A DNA stretch of 64,000 nt from Bacillus suaedaesalsae (lineage in GTDB: Bacteria; Bacillota; Bacilli; Bacillales; SA4): the NCBI RefSeq assembly GCF_016890225.1, contig NZ_JAFELM010000028.1:62001-126000 (forward strand), written 5' to 3'. Shown here in pieces: positions 40,318 through 49,417 of this stretch. The notes under the pieces are model-generated. The model was given only the letters and a program-made list of their open reading frames with translations. It was not told the origin of the DNA and searched no databases. How positions within the stretch are numbered: position 1 is the first letter of the stretch; each line of letters begins with the position of its first letter. Made by a program: the position numbers and the translations under genes.

Positions 40318-40455
40318 TGAATGCTCCTTTTCATACTTACTCTGTTTTTTTATTATTAATGCCTGTTGTTGGATTTATTATCTCTGTTCAGAATAGTTTT
40401 ACAACTGAAAGTTTCTAATCATTAATAAAGGAAAAACATCCTTTATCCATAAAGA

Positions 40456-41172
40456 TTATTCGACAAGTAACTGGCACCAATACTCATAAATCTCTGGATT
40501 ATCTCTTATTTCTGTTTTGCCTTTTTCGGTTAATTCGTAGATGCCACGCTCAGCTCGGTTGAACCAGTTGTAGTAGTTTTTAGTTAAGATGGAGGAGGTT
40601 TTTTCGCCTGTTCCCAGTTGCTTTAGTGCTTTCGGTGATAGCTGTCCATATTTGTCCAGGTAGCATGCGATTTGGATGCAGTTTTCTTTGTAGGCTGTCA
40701 TGATTTTCGTTTTATTACTTCCACCTACATTGTAATCAGCACTGCGTCCGTTGATTTCTTTTAATAAGGCTGAACGTCTTTTTTTGTTAAAGCTTCTTTT
40801 ACGATCAAAAGTGGATGGACCAAACATAACCTCCACCTTTTTCCGATTTCCAGAAAACGTTATGACGATTAAACCTAGTTCAAGTCTTCGAATTAAGTGA
40901 CAAAGATCTGTCCAGCGTTTCGAACGCAGTTTATATTTCGGCTTCGGTATGGCAATGTATACTTGATCCGTTAACCGTTGACGCTTCGTTGCTTGCACAA
41001 GTAGATCGACCGTTAAGTTCAGCTTCAACTCAATAACGACTAACTCCTCGCCTCTTACTGCTGCGACATCACAATCGTTCACTTCTCCATAAACATCATA
41101 ACCTTCTTGCGTAAAATACTTGTGAATCGGTTTATATAAATCTACTTCTTGCCGTTTTATCGTTTCTGACAT
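40456..41172 (-). CDS. DUF2161 protein with PD-(D/E)XK nuclease fold
   Basis: In this 238-residue protein, the N-terminal half carries Glu30, Asp35 and Glu48-x-Lys50 (GEVNDCDVAAVRG, VVIELKL), the PD-(D/E)XK nuclease signature. The C-terminal part (about 165-238) looks like a winged helix (CYLDKYGQLSPKALKQLGTG; YNWFNRAERGIYELTEKG). The family is annotated as putative PD-(D/E)XK phosphodiesterases; activity is untested to my knowledge. The upstream GGATGGTG is a weak ribosome binding site. It is followed within 23 bp of the PhzF gene, so probably co-transcribed. Confidence 0.78.
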   Translation of the reverse strand: MSETIKRQEVDLYKPIHKYFTQEGYDVYGEVNDCDVAAVRGEELVVIELKLNLTVDLLVQATKRQRLTDQVYIAIPKPKYKLRSKRWTDLCHLIRRLELGLIVITFSGNRKKVEVMFGPSTFDRKRSFNKKRRSALLKEINGRSADYNVGGSNKTKIMTAYKENCIQIACYLDKYGQLSPKALKQLGTGEKTSSILTKNYYNWFNRAERGIYELTEKGKTEIRDNPEIYEYWCQLLVE

Positions 41173-41194
41173 ATGTTACACCATCCAGACTTTC

Positions 41195-42049
41195 CTATAT
41201 CTCAATATGTTGAATTTGAATCTCACCTGCTGTTCCACCAACTTCAATTCGATCTACACTGTCATGTGTATTTACTAGTAATCTAGTAATAATCAATGAA
41301 GATTGCTGCATCGCTTCACCTTGTACAAATAAATAAGAACCACTTCCAAGAGCTTTATACTTATGTAAATAACAAGTAAGTGCACCATTTGATGTACCTG
41401 TTGCGCTTTCTTCGAGTATGTCATACAAAGGAGCAAAGTTCCGACAACTTGCTATTACTCGCTCGGTATCTAATGTAAACAAATGGTATCCAATTACATT
41501 GTACTTTTTACTGATTGTAGTAATCTCTTGAAAATTTGGTTGAATGTTATGTAATATTTCCTTGTTTTTGATTGGAATGATTATATCGCGGAGTCCAGTT
41601 GAAACAATTTGAATCGGAAACTCAAGATTTAAATCCGTTTCAAGTATGTAAAGCGATTGAACAATTTCGTCAGGCTCAATTACTTTATCAAATGTAGGCA
41701 AAGCTTGAGAAAGATAAATATACTCAGACTCTATAACAACTTCTAGGATTCCCGCTTTTGTTTCAATCTTATAAATGCCGTTTCCAACACCTGTCTGTCT
41801 TATCAACTGAAAAGCTGCAATCGTCGCATGTCCACATAGATCCACTTCCTGAACTGGTGTAAAATAACGAATCATGTAATCTGCAACTTTTGAGTGTTGC
41901 ACAAAAGCCGTCTCGGAAAAACCGACTTTTCTAGCAATGGTTTGCATTTGTTCGTCTGATAAAAAGTCAGATTGTAGGACTACACCAGCAGGGTTTCCAC
42001 CTTTTGATTGTTTTGTAAATGCATTAAGGGTATAGACTTTACATTCCAC
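41195..42049 (-). CDS. PhzF family isomerase-like protein
   Basis: The 284-residue protein has the PhzF double-hotdog-like fold: YTLNAFTKQSKGGNPAGVVL with the conserved GNPAGV, the FSETAFV segment containing the catalytic Glu, DLCGHATIAAF (GHAT), and the late GTSNGALTCYL. The family includes PhzF, which isomerises DHHA; most members are of unknown substrate. GTG 42049 follows AAGGT. The start precedes a clean promoter gap. Confidence 0.85.
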   Translation of the reverse strand: MECKVYTLNAFTKQSKGGNPAGVVLQSDFLSDEQMQTIARKVGFSETAFVQHSKVADYMIRYFTPVQEVDLCGHATIAAFQLIRQTGVGNGIYKIETKAGILEVVIESEYIYLSQALPTFDKVIEPDEIVQSLYILETDLNLEFPIQIVSTGLRDIIIPIKNKEILHNIQPNFQEITTISKKYNVIGYHLFTLDTERVIASCRNFAPLYDILEESATGTSNGALTCYLHKYKALGSGSYLFVQGEAMQQSSLIITRLLVNTHDSVDRIEVGGTAGEIQIQHIEI

Positions 42050-42187
42050 GCCAATACCTTCTTTCTTCTAGGTAAATAAAGTTATGTAAGCTATAAAGTA
42101 TATGCTGTAATGTACTATTATTCTATCATGATTCTTTTATTATTCGAACTCTCAATTTAATTTGATTTACAAAACCGAGAGACCAAA

Positions 42188-42228
42188 ATAAAAATAGCCT
42201 GTGTCGACTAGACCAGGCTATTTTTCAC
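42188..42228. terminator. Terminator of the Met/Pro repeat gene
   Basis: AAAATAGCCTG (42191-42201) pairs with CAGGCTATTTT (42214-42224) around GTGTCGACTAGAC-type loop, with A- and T-rich flanks. Confidence 0.8.
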
Positions 42229-42231
42229 TAT

Positions 42232-42837
42232 CTATTGACCCCACTTATTCCCAATGCTTAAATTAAAATCTGGATCGAAGTTAAAATATGCTTGTGTGTT
42301 AGGGTTTACTTCGATATTGCTATTTAAACTAGGATTTACTTGAGTCTGTGGGTTTACTTCTAAGCTTGGATTTACTTGTGTATATGGGCTAACGTTCAAG
42401 TATGGATTCACTTGAGTTGCTGGGTTAATTTCTGAATGGAAGTGGAATCCTGGGTTTCCCATGCTCTCAGCCATATCTGGACTCATTTCAGTGCCCCAAA
42501 CAGGACTCATCGTATTTACTACAGGGCTCATGCCGCCTGGATTCATCATACCTGGACTCATGGTAGGACTCACCATGGATGGATTCATGCCTGGATTCAT
42601 AACTGGACTCACCATAGTTGGACTCATTCCTGGATTCATATCTGGACTCATCATAGTTGTACCCATTTCTGGAGTCATGTATGGGCTTACCATGGTTGGA
42701 CCCATTTCTGGAGTCATACCTCCACTTGTTAACATTGAATTTAATTGATTGAAACATTGATTATAGTGATGATATTGTGCAGCCGCCTCTTGCATTTTAC
42801 ACCAATAGTAATGTGTTCTTCCCATAATATCATGCAT
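42232..42837 (-). CDS. Met/Pro repeat protein
   Basis: The 201-residue protein has an aromatic, His-rich head (RTHYYWCKMQEAAAQYHHY), then about seven degenerate repeats of MxPxM(x)PTMVSP (about 40-120). Next comes a second repeat type, VNPxLxVNPxTQ (about 140-185), with low charge overall. The codons encode a low-complexity, probably surface or spore-coat-associated protein, but no family is recognised. AAAGGAGG precedes ATG 42837 by 11 nt. A strong terminator follows. Confidence 0.7.
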   Translation of the reverse strand: MHDIMGRTHYYWCKMQEAAAQYHHYNQCFNQLNSMLTSGGMTPEMGPTMVSPYMTPEMGTTMMSPDMNPGMSPTMVSPVMNPGMNPSMVSPTMSPGMMNPGGMSPVVNTMSPVWGTEMSPDMAESMGNPGFHFHSEINPATQVNPYLNVSPYTQVNPSLEVNPQTQVNPSLNSNIEVNPNTQAYFNFDPDFNLSIGNKWGQ

Positions 42838-42934
42838 TGTGTAAAGCCTCCTTTAAGTTTCATCCCTGTATCTATATGGAATGACAAAGGAATAGGTAAC
42901 TAGTCTATATTGAAAATAGGCAAGAATCTATATC

Positions 42935-42965
42935 AAAAAAGCACTCTGAATCGAGTGCTTTTAGT
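42935..42965 (-). terminator. Terminator of the PlsY-like gene
   Basis: AAAAGCACTC (42937-42946) pairs with GAGTGCTTTT (42953-42962) around TGAATC; reading leftward it enters an A/T-rich tract. Confidence 0.75.
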
Positions 42966-42970
42966 TGAAG

Positions 42971-43531
42971 TCATTCCAACTTCTCCTTAATTCCATCCCA
43001 ATGAACGAAAATCATGATCGCTACAACGATACCCATTAAGATGAAGGAGGTGATTGAATGAGTGATATACAGTAGAATAATAGGAATAAGTGCAAACCCG
43101 CTCATAGCGGCTAACGTAACACTTCGAAGTATGAGTAAAAAAATAAGAAATATAATAACAAAAACTAATGTTACAACCGGATGAAACGTTAATAGCGCAC
43201 CGATAAAGGTTGCAATTCCTAATCCACCTTTAAACTTCAAGGTAAAAGGCCATATGTGTCCTACGATAACTGCGAGCATGGAAAGGAGTTGAACTTCGAC
43301 GGAGAAATCTAAATACTTCGCACCACCAATTACGAGCACTCCTTTTAACCCATCACCTATTGCCGTAATGAGAAAACCCTTTTTCCCTATTAATCTACCA
43401 ACATTACGTGCCCCGACATTTCCACTGCCAAGTTGCCTGATGTCACCACCATTTTTGATTCTCATCACAATGAAGGCAGTCATAATGTTTCCAACTAAAT
43501 ATGCAGCTATTATGTATAACACTTCGAGCAT
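42971..43531 (-). CDS. PlsY family glycerol-3-phosphate acyltransferase (paralogue)
   Basis: The 186-residue, five-helix protein has the PlsY motif 1 GSGNVGARNVGR (usual GSGNPGATN), motif 2 KFKGGLGIATFIG and a C-terminal HWDGIKEKL. PlsY transfers acyl from acyl-phosphate to glycerol-3-phosphate in membrane lipid synthesis. The motif changes suggest an accessory paralogue with altered specificity rather than the housekeeping enzyme. AAGGAGGTGAAATA precedes ATG 43531. Confidence 0.8.
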   Translation of the reverse strand: MLEVLYIIAAYLVGNIMTAFIVMRIKNGGDIRQLGSGNVGARNVGRLIGKKGFLITAIGDGLKGVLVIGGAKYLDFSVEVQLLSMLAVIVGHIWPFTLKFKGGLGIATFIGALLTFHPVVTLVFVIIFLIFLLILRSVTLAAMSGFALIPIILLYITHSITSFILMGIVVAIMIFVHWDGIKEKLE

Positions 43532-43581
43532 TATTTCACCTCCTTCTTTAAAATATATACCCTACTATATAACTACATAAA

Positions 43582-43630
43582 TAGAAAAAAGCCATGTATC
43601 CTTGTTTTTATGATACATGGCTTTTTTCAT
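43582..43630. terminator. Terminator between PlsY-like and nuclease genes
   Basis: A 15-bp stem, AAAAAGCCATGTATC (43586-43600) with GATACATGGCTTTTT (43612-43626). It lies downstream of the minus-strand nuclease gene ending at 43647. Confidence 0.8.
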
Positions 43631-43646
43631 TATTGAAACATATTTT

Positions 43647-44486
43647 TCACTCGCAAGCCCAGTTGTCTTTATCACGATCATGTTTTGAAGAATAGGCTGG
43701 GTGAGTAGATGGAACACCATCAGGATAAATCTTTCTTAGCTCTGTACAGTTTTGATAACTCTCATTTCCTCCACTACTCGCTGGTGGTGAGCTTGATTTT
43801 GGTGCACGCTTATCCATATCGCCTTTTGTCGTTCCATCAGGTCCATAGCCCCATAATCCTGTGTTAGATTCTCTCGCTTCCCTGGCAAATTTTAAAAAGT
43901 ACTCACTATATTTAACATCTGGAGGATACGTTGACGGTTCAGCAAATCCGTTTAATACTAAGTGAGCATTGAACATCTTCTTACGAATTTCAGTTTCATT
44001 CATGTCATCTGTCGGTACATCCAGCCAAATGATTCTCAAGTGTCTGCTATATCGGTCTGTTTCGGAAACATCCTTTTGAATCCAAACATTTCTTCCGTCA
44101 AGTTCATTAGTCGTATATTCTTTCGCTTCCTCCCCATATACCTCTGTTCTTGTTGTTGACTCGGGAGTGTTAATACCAATTAATCTTACCTTTCTTCCAT
44201 CTTGAAGAACTACTGTATCTCCATCAACAATCCTTGAAATAGCTACTTGTTCTAACCCGTAAAGTGAAACAAAATCCTTTGTCACTTGAGGATCATCAGG
44301 TTTTTCTTCTGGTTTTTCTTCTGGTTCATCATCTGTTAATTCTAGTTGAACCTCATTCTGATTTCCATTCTCTTGACTTTCAACGTGATCCTTTGACTTT
44401 ACTTGTATCTCCGTTTCAGAACTTGCGCACCCGCCTACAAATAATATCGAGGAAAGTATACTAAGAAGTCGTAATTTTAGTGTCAA
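43647..44486 (-). CDS. Lipoprotein thermonuclease (SNase) with Excalibur domain
   Basis: The 279-residue protein has a lipoprotein signal (LLSILSSILFVGGC, Cys near 21), an acidic linker with EEKPEEKPDD, and an SNase domain (about 75-215). That domain has VDGDTVVLQDGRKVRLIGINTP with its catalytic Arg/Asp and YGEEAKEYT. The C-terminal Excalibur motif ends DRDKDNWACE. It should degrade extracellular DNA/RNA while anchored in the membrane. TTG 44486 follows GAGGTGAAAG; the region above it is not coding-like. Confidence 0.83.
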   Translation of the reverse strand: MTLKLRLLSILSSILFVGGCASSETEIQVKSKDHVESQENGNQNEVQLELTDDEPEEKPEEKPDDPQVTKDFVSLYGLEQVAISRIVDGDTVVLQDGRKVRLIGINTPESTTRTEVYGEEAKEYTTNELDGRNVWIQKDVSETDRYSRHLRIIWLDVPTDDMNETEIRKKMFNAHLVLNGFAEPSTYPPDVKYSEYFLKFAREARESNTGLWGYGPDGTTKGDMDKRAPKSSSPPASSGGNESYQNCTELRKIYPDGVPSTHPAYSSKHDRDKDNWACE

Positions 44487-44621
44487 TTTACTTTCACCTC
44501 TAGTTGTAGATAATTTTAGTAATAATTCTATTATATCCTTAAATTGATCATCGATAATAAAAAGAGCTTGAAGAAAACCTCTAGCTCTCCTTTTACCATT
44601 TGTTAGCATCAGTAATAATTA

Positions 44622-44906
44622 TTATTCTTTTAATCTTCTAACCTCTTGATACTGAATTTGGTTTCCATCACTACTTTGAACTTTAAATAAAATATTGATT
44701 AAATTTAATCTTAGTCCCTTTACCACCAACTGTCTCAACATCTTCATGTTGTATATCAGTACCGAATAAATGATTGACATCTTCAATTTATAATTTTGAA
44801 TTTAAAAAATATGAAACTCACCTAGGTTTCTAAGATTATCTCTCAAGAAATTTACCATTACATCCGCAGACTTATGTACTCCAAATTTCATACCAAGAAT
44901 AATCAT
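44622..44906 (-). pseudogene. Frameshifted small gene remnant
   Basis: ATG 44906 (AGAGGT upstream) opens MIILGMKFGVHKSADVM and NLRNLGEFHIF, then stops. Coding-like sequence continues in another frame (EDVNHLFGTDIQHEDVETVG) and a third (QSSDGNQIQYQEVRRLKE, TAA at 44622). At least two frame changes are needed to join them. No family recognised. Confidence 0.45.
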
Positions 44907-45019
44907 ATACCTCTATTCCCCCTGACAAAGCTTGTATATTCTTTGATTGTAACAAAGAGGACCTTTGAATTTTGTCAAAACAACTAGAAATATAAAATTA
45001 GACCTATATGCCTAAATAT

Positions 45020-45052
45020 AAAAAGCTACCTAACAGAAGTTAGATAGCTATC
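45020..45052 (-). terminator. Terminator of the 43-residue protein gene
   Basis: AGCTACCTAAC (45024-45034) pairs with GTTAGATAGCT (45039-45049) around AGAA; the minus strand ends in TTTTTA. Confidence 0.75.
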
Positions 45053-45102
45053 TTCATAGGGTTTATGTAGTCAATCTCCCTAAAAAGATGACTTATAAAC
45101 CC

Positions 45103-45234
45103 TTATTTTGTTTTAACTGGTGTCACGACTGCGTAAAGATTATCAATCAGGTTTGATACGTTAACCTCTACTACTTTGTACCCTGATACATAGTCAGAAG
45201 TGTTTGTTGTCTTGTTGTTTTCTTGATTATTCAT
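45103..45234 (-). CDS. Small 43-residue hypothetical protein
   Basis: The peptide reads MNNQENNKTTNTSDYVSG then YKVVEVNVSNLIDNLYAVVT and a PVKTK tail. It has no membrane segment. AAGGAAGG lies upstream of ATG 45234 and a terminator follows. It may be a small regulatory or structural protein; no family recognised. Confidence 0.55.
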   Translation of the reverse strand: MNNQENNKTTNTSDYVSGYKVVEVNVSNLIDNLYAVVTPVKTK

Positions 45235-45331
45235 GTTGTTCTTCCTTCCTTTCATCAATTACTCACACAAGAATAATCATATGCAGGAAGTGAAAAATTG
45301 TTCCGTTTTTATATAAATTTAATGAATACAT

Positions 45332-46705
45332 CTAAAAAACAGCCAACAATCCAAGTAAAAACGTTGATACTACAGCGAATAATATAGCCGTGAATTTTGC
45401 ATTCCATTTGGCAACCGTGAAGGTTTCTTTCTTTGTTAAGGATGACATCATGGCCGTTGTTCCGTTAAATGGGCTAATCATAATTCCGATGCATAACGCT
45501 GTCAGCATTCCTACTCCATATATAATCGGTGAGATGGCTAAATCAATGGGATTAATGACAAGTGCTACAATTGTGATGGAAACGAATTGGTGAACCCCAA
45601 CTATGGAAAGTAAAATAAGAGACGCCATACCAATTATTAGGAGCGGTCCTGTTCCAACTTGATCTTTTATTACTGTAAAAAACTGATAAACAGGCTGAAT
45701 ATATGTGTCATGTTTCAGAGATTTCACAAAAAATCCAGCTGACAATAATATACCAATTTGGCTATACATACTAGGGATTACTTGTTTAAAATGTCTCTTT
45801 ACAGATTGATTAAATGGTTGTAATTCACGAATGATAATAACCCATACAAACGTGAATGGAAGAGTTGCAACCGTTAATATATAGAGCATTCCATATGGAA
45901 GTAGCAAATCTAACATAATCGTTAGGCACATGAAAATTAACAAAGGAATGGCCAACGATATAATGTTGAGTTTCTTTGTTTCTCCTTGTTCCTCTCGCTC
46001 CACAACCCTATTCCTAGTCTGTAATTTGTGTAAAAGTCGATCAAGCATTAAGCCACCTATCGCGGCCAAAAATGTAAAGGGAATCAATGTAATAACTGAC
46101 GATTTCGTGAGTTCAGCCACAATTGCAACACCTGCTCCAATCGGACTCCAAATCATCGCTAACGCAAAGCCACGTGTAATCGAGGTAGAAAGGGTTTGCG
46201 TTACTTCCTCTCCCTTTTCCAACTTATAGCTCGTATTCAAATACGACCACGTTAACGGCAATGCTCCCATATTCATGATGCTAGCTAAACTAAATGACAT
46301 TGTAGAACCTTTTGTATATAGCTTACTTCCAGAAAGCTGCGGCATTTTTTCTAGTGACTGATTACTTTCACGTGTTCGAATTAACGAAATCGGAATGGCT
46401 AAAATTGGGATGATTCCAATAAACGCTGCGATGCTTGATAAATCCGAAAAAGATAAAATAAATTCTGTTAGGTCTGTATGGACCAATACCTGCATGGCTA
46501 CTCCAGAAACGACAAATAAAACGGATAAATAAAAGGACAATCCTCTCATAAACGGAATCGTCAAGAAAATTGTCGCAATCGTAGAAATGGCAACAACAAG
46601 TGATAAAGGCTTATAATCTATCGGAATTGCCAAACTATACAATAAAAAGTTGAGTCCAAATACGAGCGCTTGAACCTTCGTTATGTTTTGAGATAATGTT
46701 CTCAT
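45332..46705 (-). CDS. Polytopic membrane protein, probable ion transporter
   Basis: The 457-residue protein has about 12 helices arranged in two similar halves with a basic central loop (about 210-240, RLLHKLQTRNRVVEREEQGE). Re-entrant-like segments occur at SIMNMGALPLTWSY and ISPFNGTTAMMSS. The layout resembles the ion-transporter (ArsB/DASS-like) superfamily, but no substrate motif is decisive. AAGGGACGATCAGC precedes ATG 46705. It is monocistronic. Confidence 0.65.
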   Translation of the reverse strand: MRTLSQNITKVQALVFGLNFLLYSLAIPIDYKPLSLVVAISTIATIFLTIPFMRGLSFYLSVLFVVSGVAMQVLVHTDLTEFILSFSDLSSIAAFIGIIPILAIPISLIRTRESNQSLEKMPQLSGSKLYTKGSTMSFSLASIMNMGALPLTWSYLNTSYKLEKGEEVTQTLSTSITRGFALAMIWSPIGAGVAIVAELTKSSVITLIPFTFLAAIGGLMLDRLLHKLQTRNRVVEREEQGETKKLNIISLAIPLLIFMCLTIMLDLLLPYGMLYILTVATLPFTFVWVIIIRELQPFNQSVKRHFKQVIPSMYSQIGILLSAGFFVKSLKHDTYIQPVYQFFTVIKDQVGTGPLLIIGMASLILLSIVGVHQFVSITIVALVINPIDLAISPIIYGVGMLTALCIGIMISPFNGTTAMMSSLTKKETFTVAKWNAKFTAILFAVVSTFLLGLLAVF

Positions 46706-46949
46706 GCTGATCGTCCCTTGAGTTTGATATATTCATTATATACTACACAGACTTGGAACATATATGTTGATGACTTGTGGATATAGACTAAAGAATTTTT
46801 CCAATAAAAACGGAATGGTATTTATCAATGAATGAAATGGGACAATTTTTTTGTTACTATAATTTTTAATCTTTTCAACTATGATCACTAGTACCTTATT
46901 ACGAGAAACTAGGCATGTTAAAAACAAATTATCATAAACAATCTGGTAG

Positions 46950-47290
46950 AAAAAAAGAATGCTTGGATCTTAGCTGGCCAAGCGTTTTGCTTTAGAAATC
47001 TATATTTTTCACTTTGAACCCAATCAAGAACACAAGATACTACGCTAAAAAAGCAAAACGGACTAAGCTTGATAGATACACGAGTGCCTTGTTCAATAAA
47101 GACATTGTGATAATCCCTACAATTCCCCCAATAATTCTTACATTATTTCAATTATTCCCTTTCAACATACCTTTTATCACGTCTAATTCCATCCTCTAGT
47201 ACTTTCGGTATACCTCCATCAAAAATACTCCCTACTTTTCTCTCATTCTTACGAAAAATGTACTACACTGACTACCACCATCGATATATT
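46950..47290. other. Intergenic stretch with possible degenerate coding
   Basis: A GCTTGG/CCAAGC hairpin followed by GTTTT (about 46959-46991) may terminate transcription. On the minus strand protein-like pieces (KVGSIFDGGIPKVLEDG; GGIVGIITMSLLNKALVYL) lie in different frames with several stops, suggesting a decayed small gene. Nothing firmer is seen. Confidence 0.3.
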
Positions 47291-47342
47291 TGAAGTGGAT
47301 AGAAGCTTCATATCCTCTAATTACACGATAAGGAGTGAAACG

Positions 47343-48824
47343 ATGTTTAAAAAAATGTTACTTGTTTTTGTAACCGCTTTCTTGTTATTCCCTTCATTTT
47401 CTCATGCTGGGTCGTTTGGTAAAGATAATGATCCGTCTGGTGTACCTGGGCAGTGGTATGTTGGTACAACCCCTTCTTATGTTGCTCCTTCCAAGCACCC
47501 TATTTTGTACGTACATGGGTTAAATAGTTCTTCTAATACGTGGTGGAACGAAAATAACATGTATGACATAGCGTATCAAAACGGATACGAAACTGCATTT
47601 ATTGATCTTTATCCAACGAAAAATATGTGGGACAACGGGTATCTGCTGTCACAAAAGATTCGTGATATGTACAACTATTTTGGAGAAAAAGTAGTAATTG
47701 TAGCTCATAGTAAAGGTGGAATTGATACTCAATCTGCACTTGTTCATTATGGAGCCTATCCTTATGTTGCACGTGTGATTACACTTTCTTCCCCGCACTA
47801 TGGCTCTGAGCTTGCTGACTTAGCTTATAGCAGTTCTGCTGGTTGGCTAGCTGATATTATGGGAAGTAAAAGTGATGCGACATACTCATTGCAAACAGGA
47901 TATATGAGAAATTTCCGAAGCCAAACTGACAGTCATGCTAATGTAAACAAATCGAAATTTTACACACTTGCTGGAACGAAATGGGGAAGCTTTGGTTCTT
48001 CGCTATATTGGGGTGGTCTATACTTAAGCAGCTATGGCTCTAATGATGGCGCAGTAACTGTCACCAGCTCCAGGCTGCCATACAGTAGCGAGTTACGTGT
48101 AGGTGATTGGAACCATACAACGATTAAAACGGGTTCAGCAACGTTTAACTTATTTAAAAATTACTTAAATGAAACAATTGCCTCTACCGCAACTATAACA
48201 ACACAAAATGCAGAGGCAGAACCGGGAGCCTCTACGTTCGTTCGTGGTGGCGCAGCAAAAGGACAAAAGAAAGAATCCATCTTTGTTGAGAGCGGAGTAA
48301 ATTCAGTTACAATCGATTGGATGAGCGACACTGAAAACCCATCTCTTCTATTAAACGATCCAGACAATAACAGTTACACAAGCTTTTCTACAGAAATGGA
48401 CACTGAATTCTTTAACGGTGCCTATCACCACTCCATCACGATTGACAATCCAACAGCTGGAGAATGGTCTGTAGAGTCAAAGACAGATAGCACTGAACAT
48501 TATTTACTACACGTTACGTTAGATAGTGAAGTAAACGAAAATCTCCAAGTTGACATTGTTGGAGAAGAAGTAAAAGTAGATAATAAAAACAAAAAGTTGA
48601 ATGTAAAAACAAATATGACAATTGAATACTATAAAAATGGGAAGTTAAAGCAAGGAAAAGTAATAGCGAAGAAAAATGGAGAAAGCTACAAAATTCCTAA
48701 GCTTGGCGAAGGTGTATATAACATGACGGTAGAAATTGACGGTAAACATAATAACGAAACATTTAAGCGTACTGTTATTAAATCAGTTTATGTGGATCAT
48801 ACTGGAAAATTATATTTTGAATAA
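47343..48824 (+). CDS. Secreted lipase/esterase
   Basis: The 493-residue protein has a signal peptide (MFKKMLLVFVTAFLLFPSFS, cleavage after SHA). The alpha/beta hydrolase domain carries YVHGLNSSS (oxyanion), the nucleophile Ser123 in IVAHSKGGID, a serine/histidine/acid set and SSPHYGSELADL. The active-site His is likely in GDWNHTTIK. Residues 290-493 form a separate beta-rich C-terminal part (DPDNNSY, VDIVGEEVKVDNKNKKLNV), perhaps a binding module. AAGGAGTGAAACG precedes ATG 47343. Confidence 0.85.
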   Translation: MFKKMLLVFVTAFLLFPSFSHAGSFGKDNDPSGVPGQWYVGTTPSYVAPSKHPILYVHGLNSSSNTWWNENNMYDIAYQNGYETAFIDLYPTKNMWDNGYLLSQKIRDMYNYFGEKVVIVAHSKGGIDTQSALVHYGAYPYVARVITLSSPHYGSELADLAYSSSAGWLADIMGSKSDATYSLQTGYMRNFRSQTDSHANVNKSKFYTLAGTKWGSFGSSLYWGGLYLSSYGSNDGAVTVTSSRLPYSSELRVGDWNHTTIKTGSATFNLFKNYLNETIASTATITTQNAEAEPGASTFVRGGAAKGQKKESIFVESGVNSVTIDWMSDTENPSLLLNDPDNNSYTSFSTEMDTEFFNGAYHHSITIDNPTAGEWSVESKTDSTEHYLLHVTLDSEVNENLQVDIVGEEVKVDNKNKKLNVKTNMTIEYYKNGKLKQGKVIAKKNGESYKIPKLGEGVYNMTVEIDGKHNNETFKRTVIKSVYVDHTGKLYFE

Positions 48825-48831
48825 AACGCTT

Positions 48832-49225
48832 AAGAGGCTGGGAGATAACTAAATAAATGATCCTTAAAGGCGAATAATATCATAAATTATTCTATCTATT
48901 AAAGTATACTTTTTTCGTATACTATATTATTTATTAATCAGTTCAGTTGGAGGAACAAGTTCATTCCATTGCGCTGCAGACACTCGCCGGATACCGCGGG
49001 GAGGAAGCTGAGCCTCCTCGGCTATGCCTGCGGGGTCTCAGCCTTTCCTCTACTTCCCGCAGGAGTCGAGTGTCTTCCGCTCCATTCCACTAGTTTTTAA
49101 AAATAGTATGCGAAATCAAACAAATCTATTGAAAGCAACAAATAAAGACCCGAACTATTAGGTGAAAGATATTGCCTAATAGTTCGGGTTTATCATTTGC
49201 TGAAATACTTATGTCCCAGCCTCTT
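48832..49225. repeat. Interspersed GC-rich element, copy B
   Basis: Perfect 12-bp terminal inverted repeats, AAGAGGCTGGGA (48832-48843) and TCCCAGCCTCTT (49214-49225), flank 370 bp. Taking 11-bp TIRs, both flanks are TA, a possible TA target duplication. Inside are TTAAAGGCGAATAAT, a GC-rich core (about 48960-49085, CCGCGGGGAGG, GAGCCTCCTCGGC, GCGGGGTCTCAGC, CCCGCAGGAGTCG) and a CCCGAACTATTAGG hairpin (49149-49191). No transposase is encoded. Layout equals copy A. Confidence 0.8.
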
Positions 49226-49417
49226 ACTATTTAGGGCAGTTTGATAATTAACATGCCAGTTCCATGCCACAAGATACTAATATGTTTTTCTCCTATTCAT
49301 AAAAGGAAACTCTTATTATCCTTTCATTAAATCAATTGGAAATTCCCTGTAAATAAAGCAAATAATTTGAAATGAATAGGAAAAACTATGTTTATGAACA
49401 TAAGGAGGATTTTCTTT

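Noticed and set aside
42436-42757. Several overlapping ORFs in the Met/Pro repeat gene
   Set aside because: All frames stay open because of the DNA repeats; only the frame ending at 42232 has a good start, ribosome binding site and terminator.
47014-47199. Plus-strand 61-residue protein
   Set aside because: No ribosome binding site, biased composition, and the opposite strand shows more protein-like though broken sequence; an in-frame TGA there is not at any conserved Cys.
48832-49225. Insertion sequence
   Set aside because: The element has inverted ends but no transposase frame; it is better called a MITE-like repeat.
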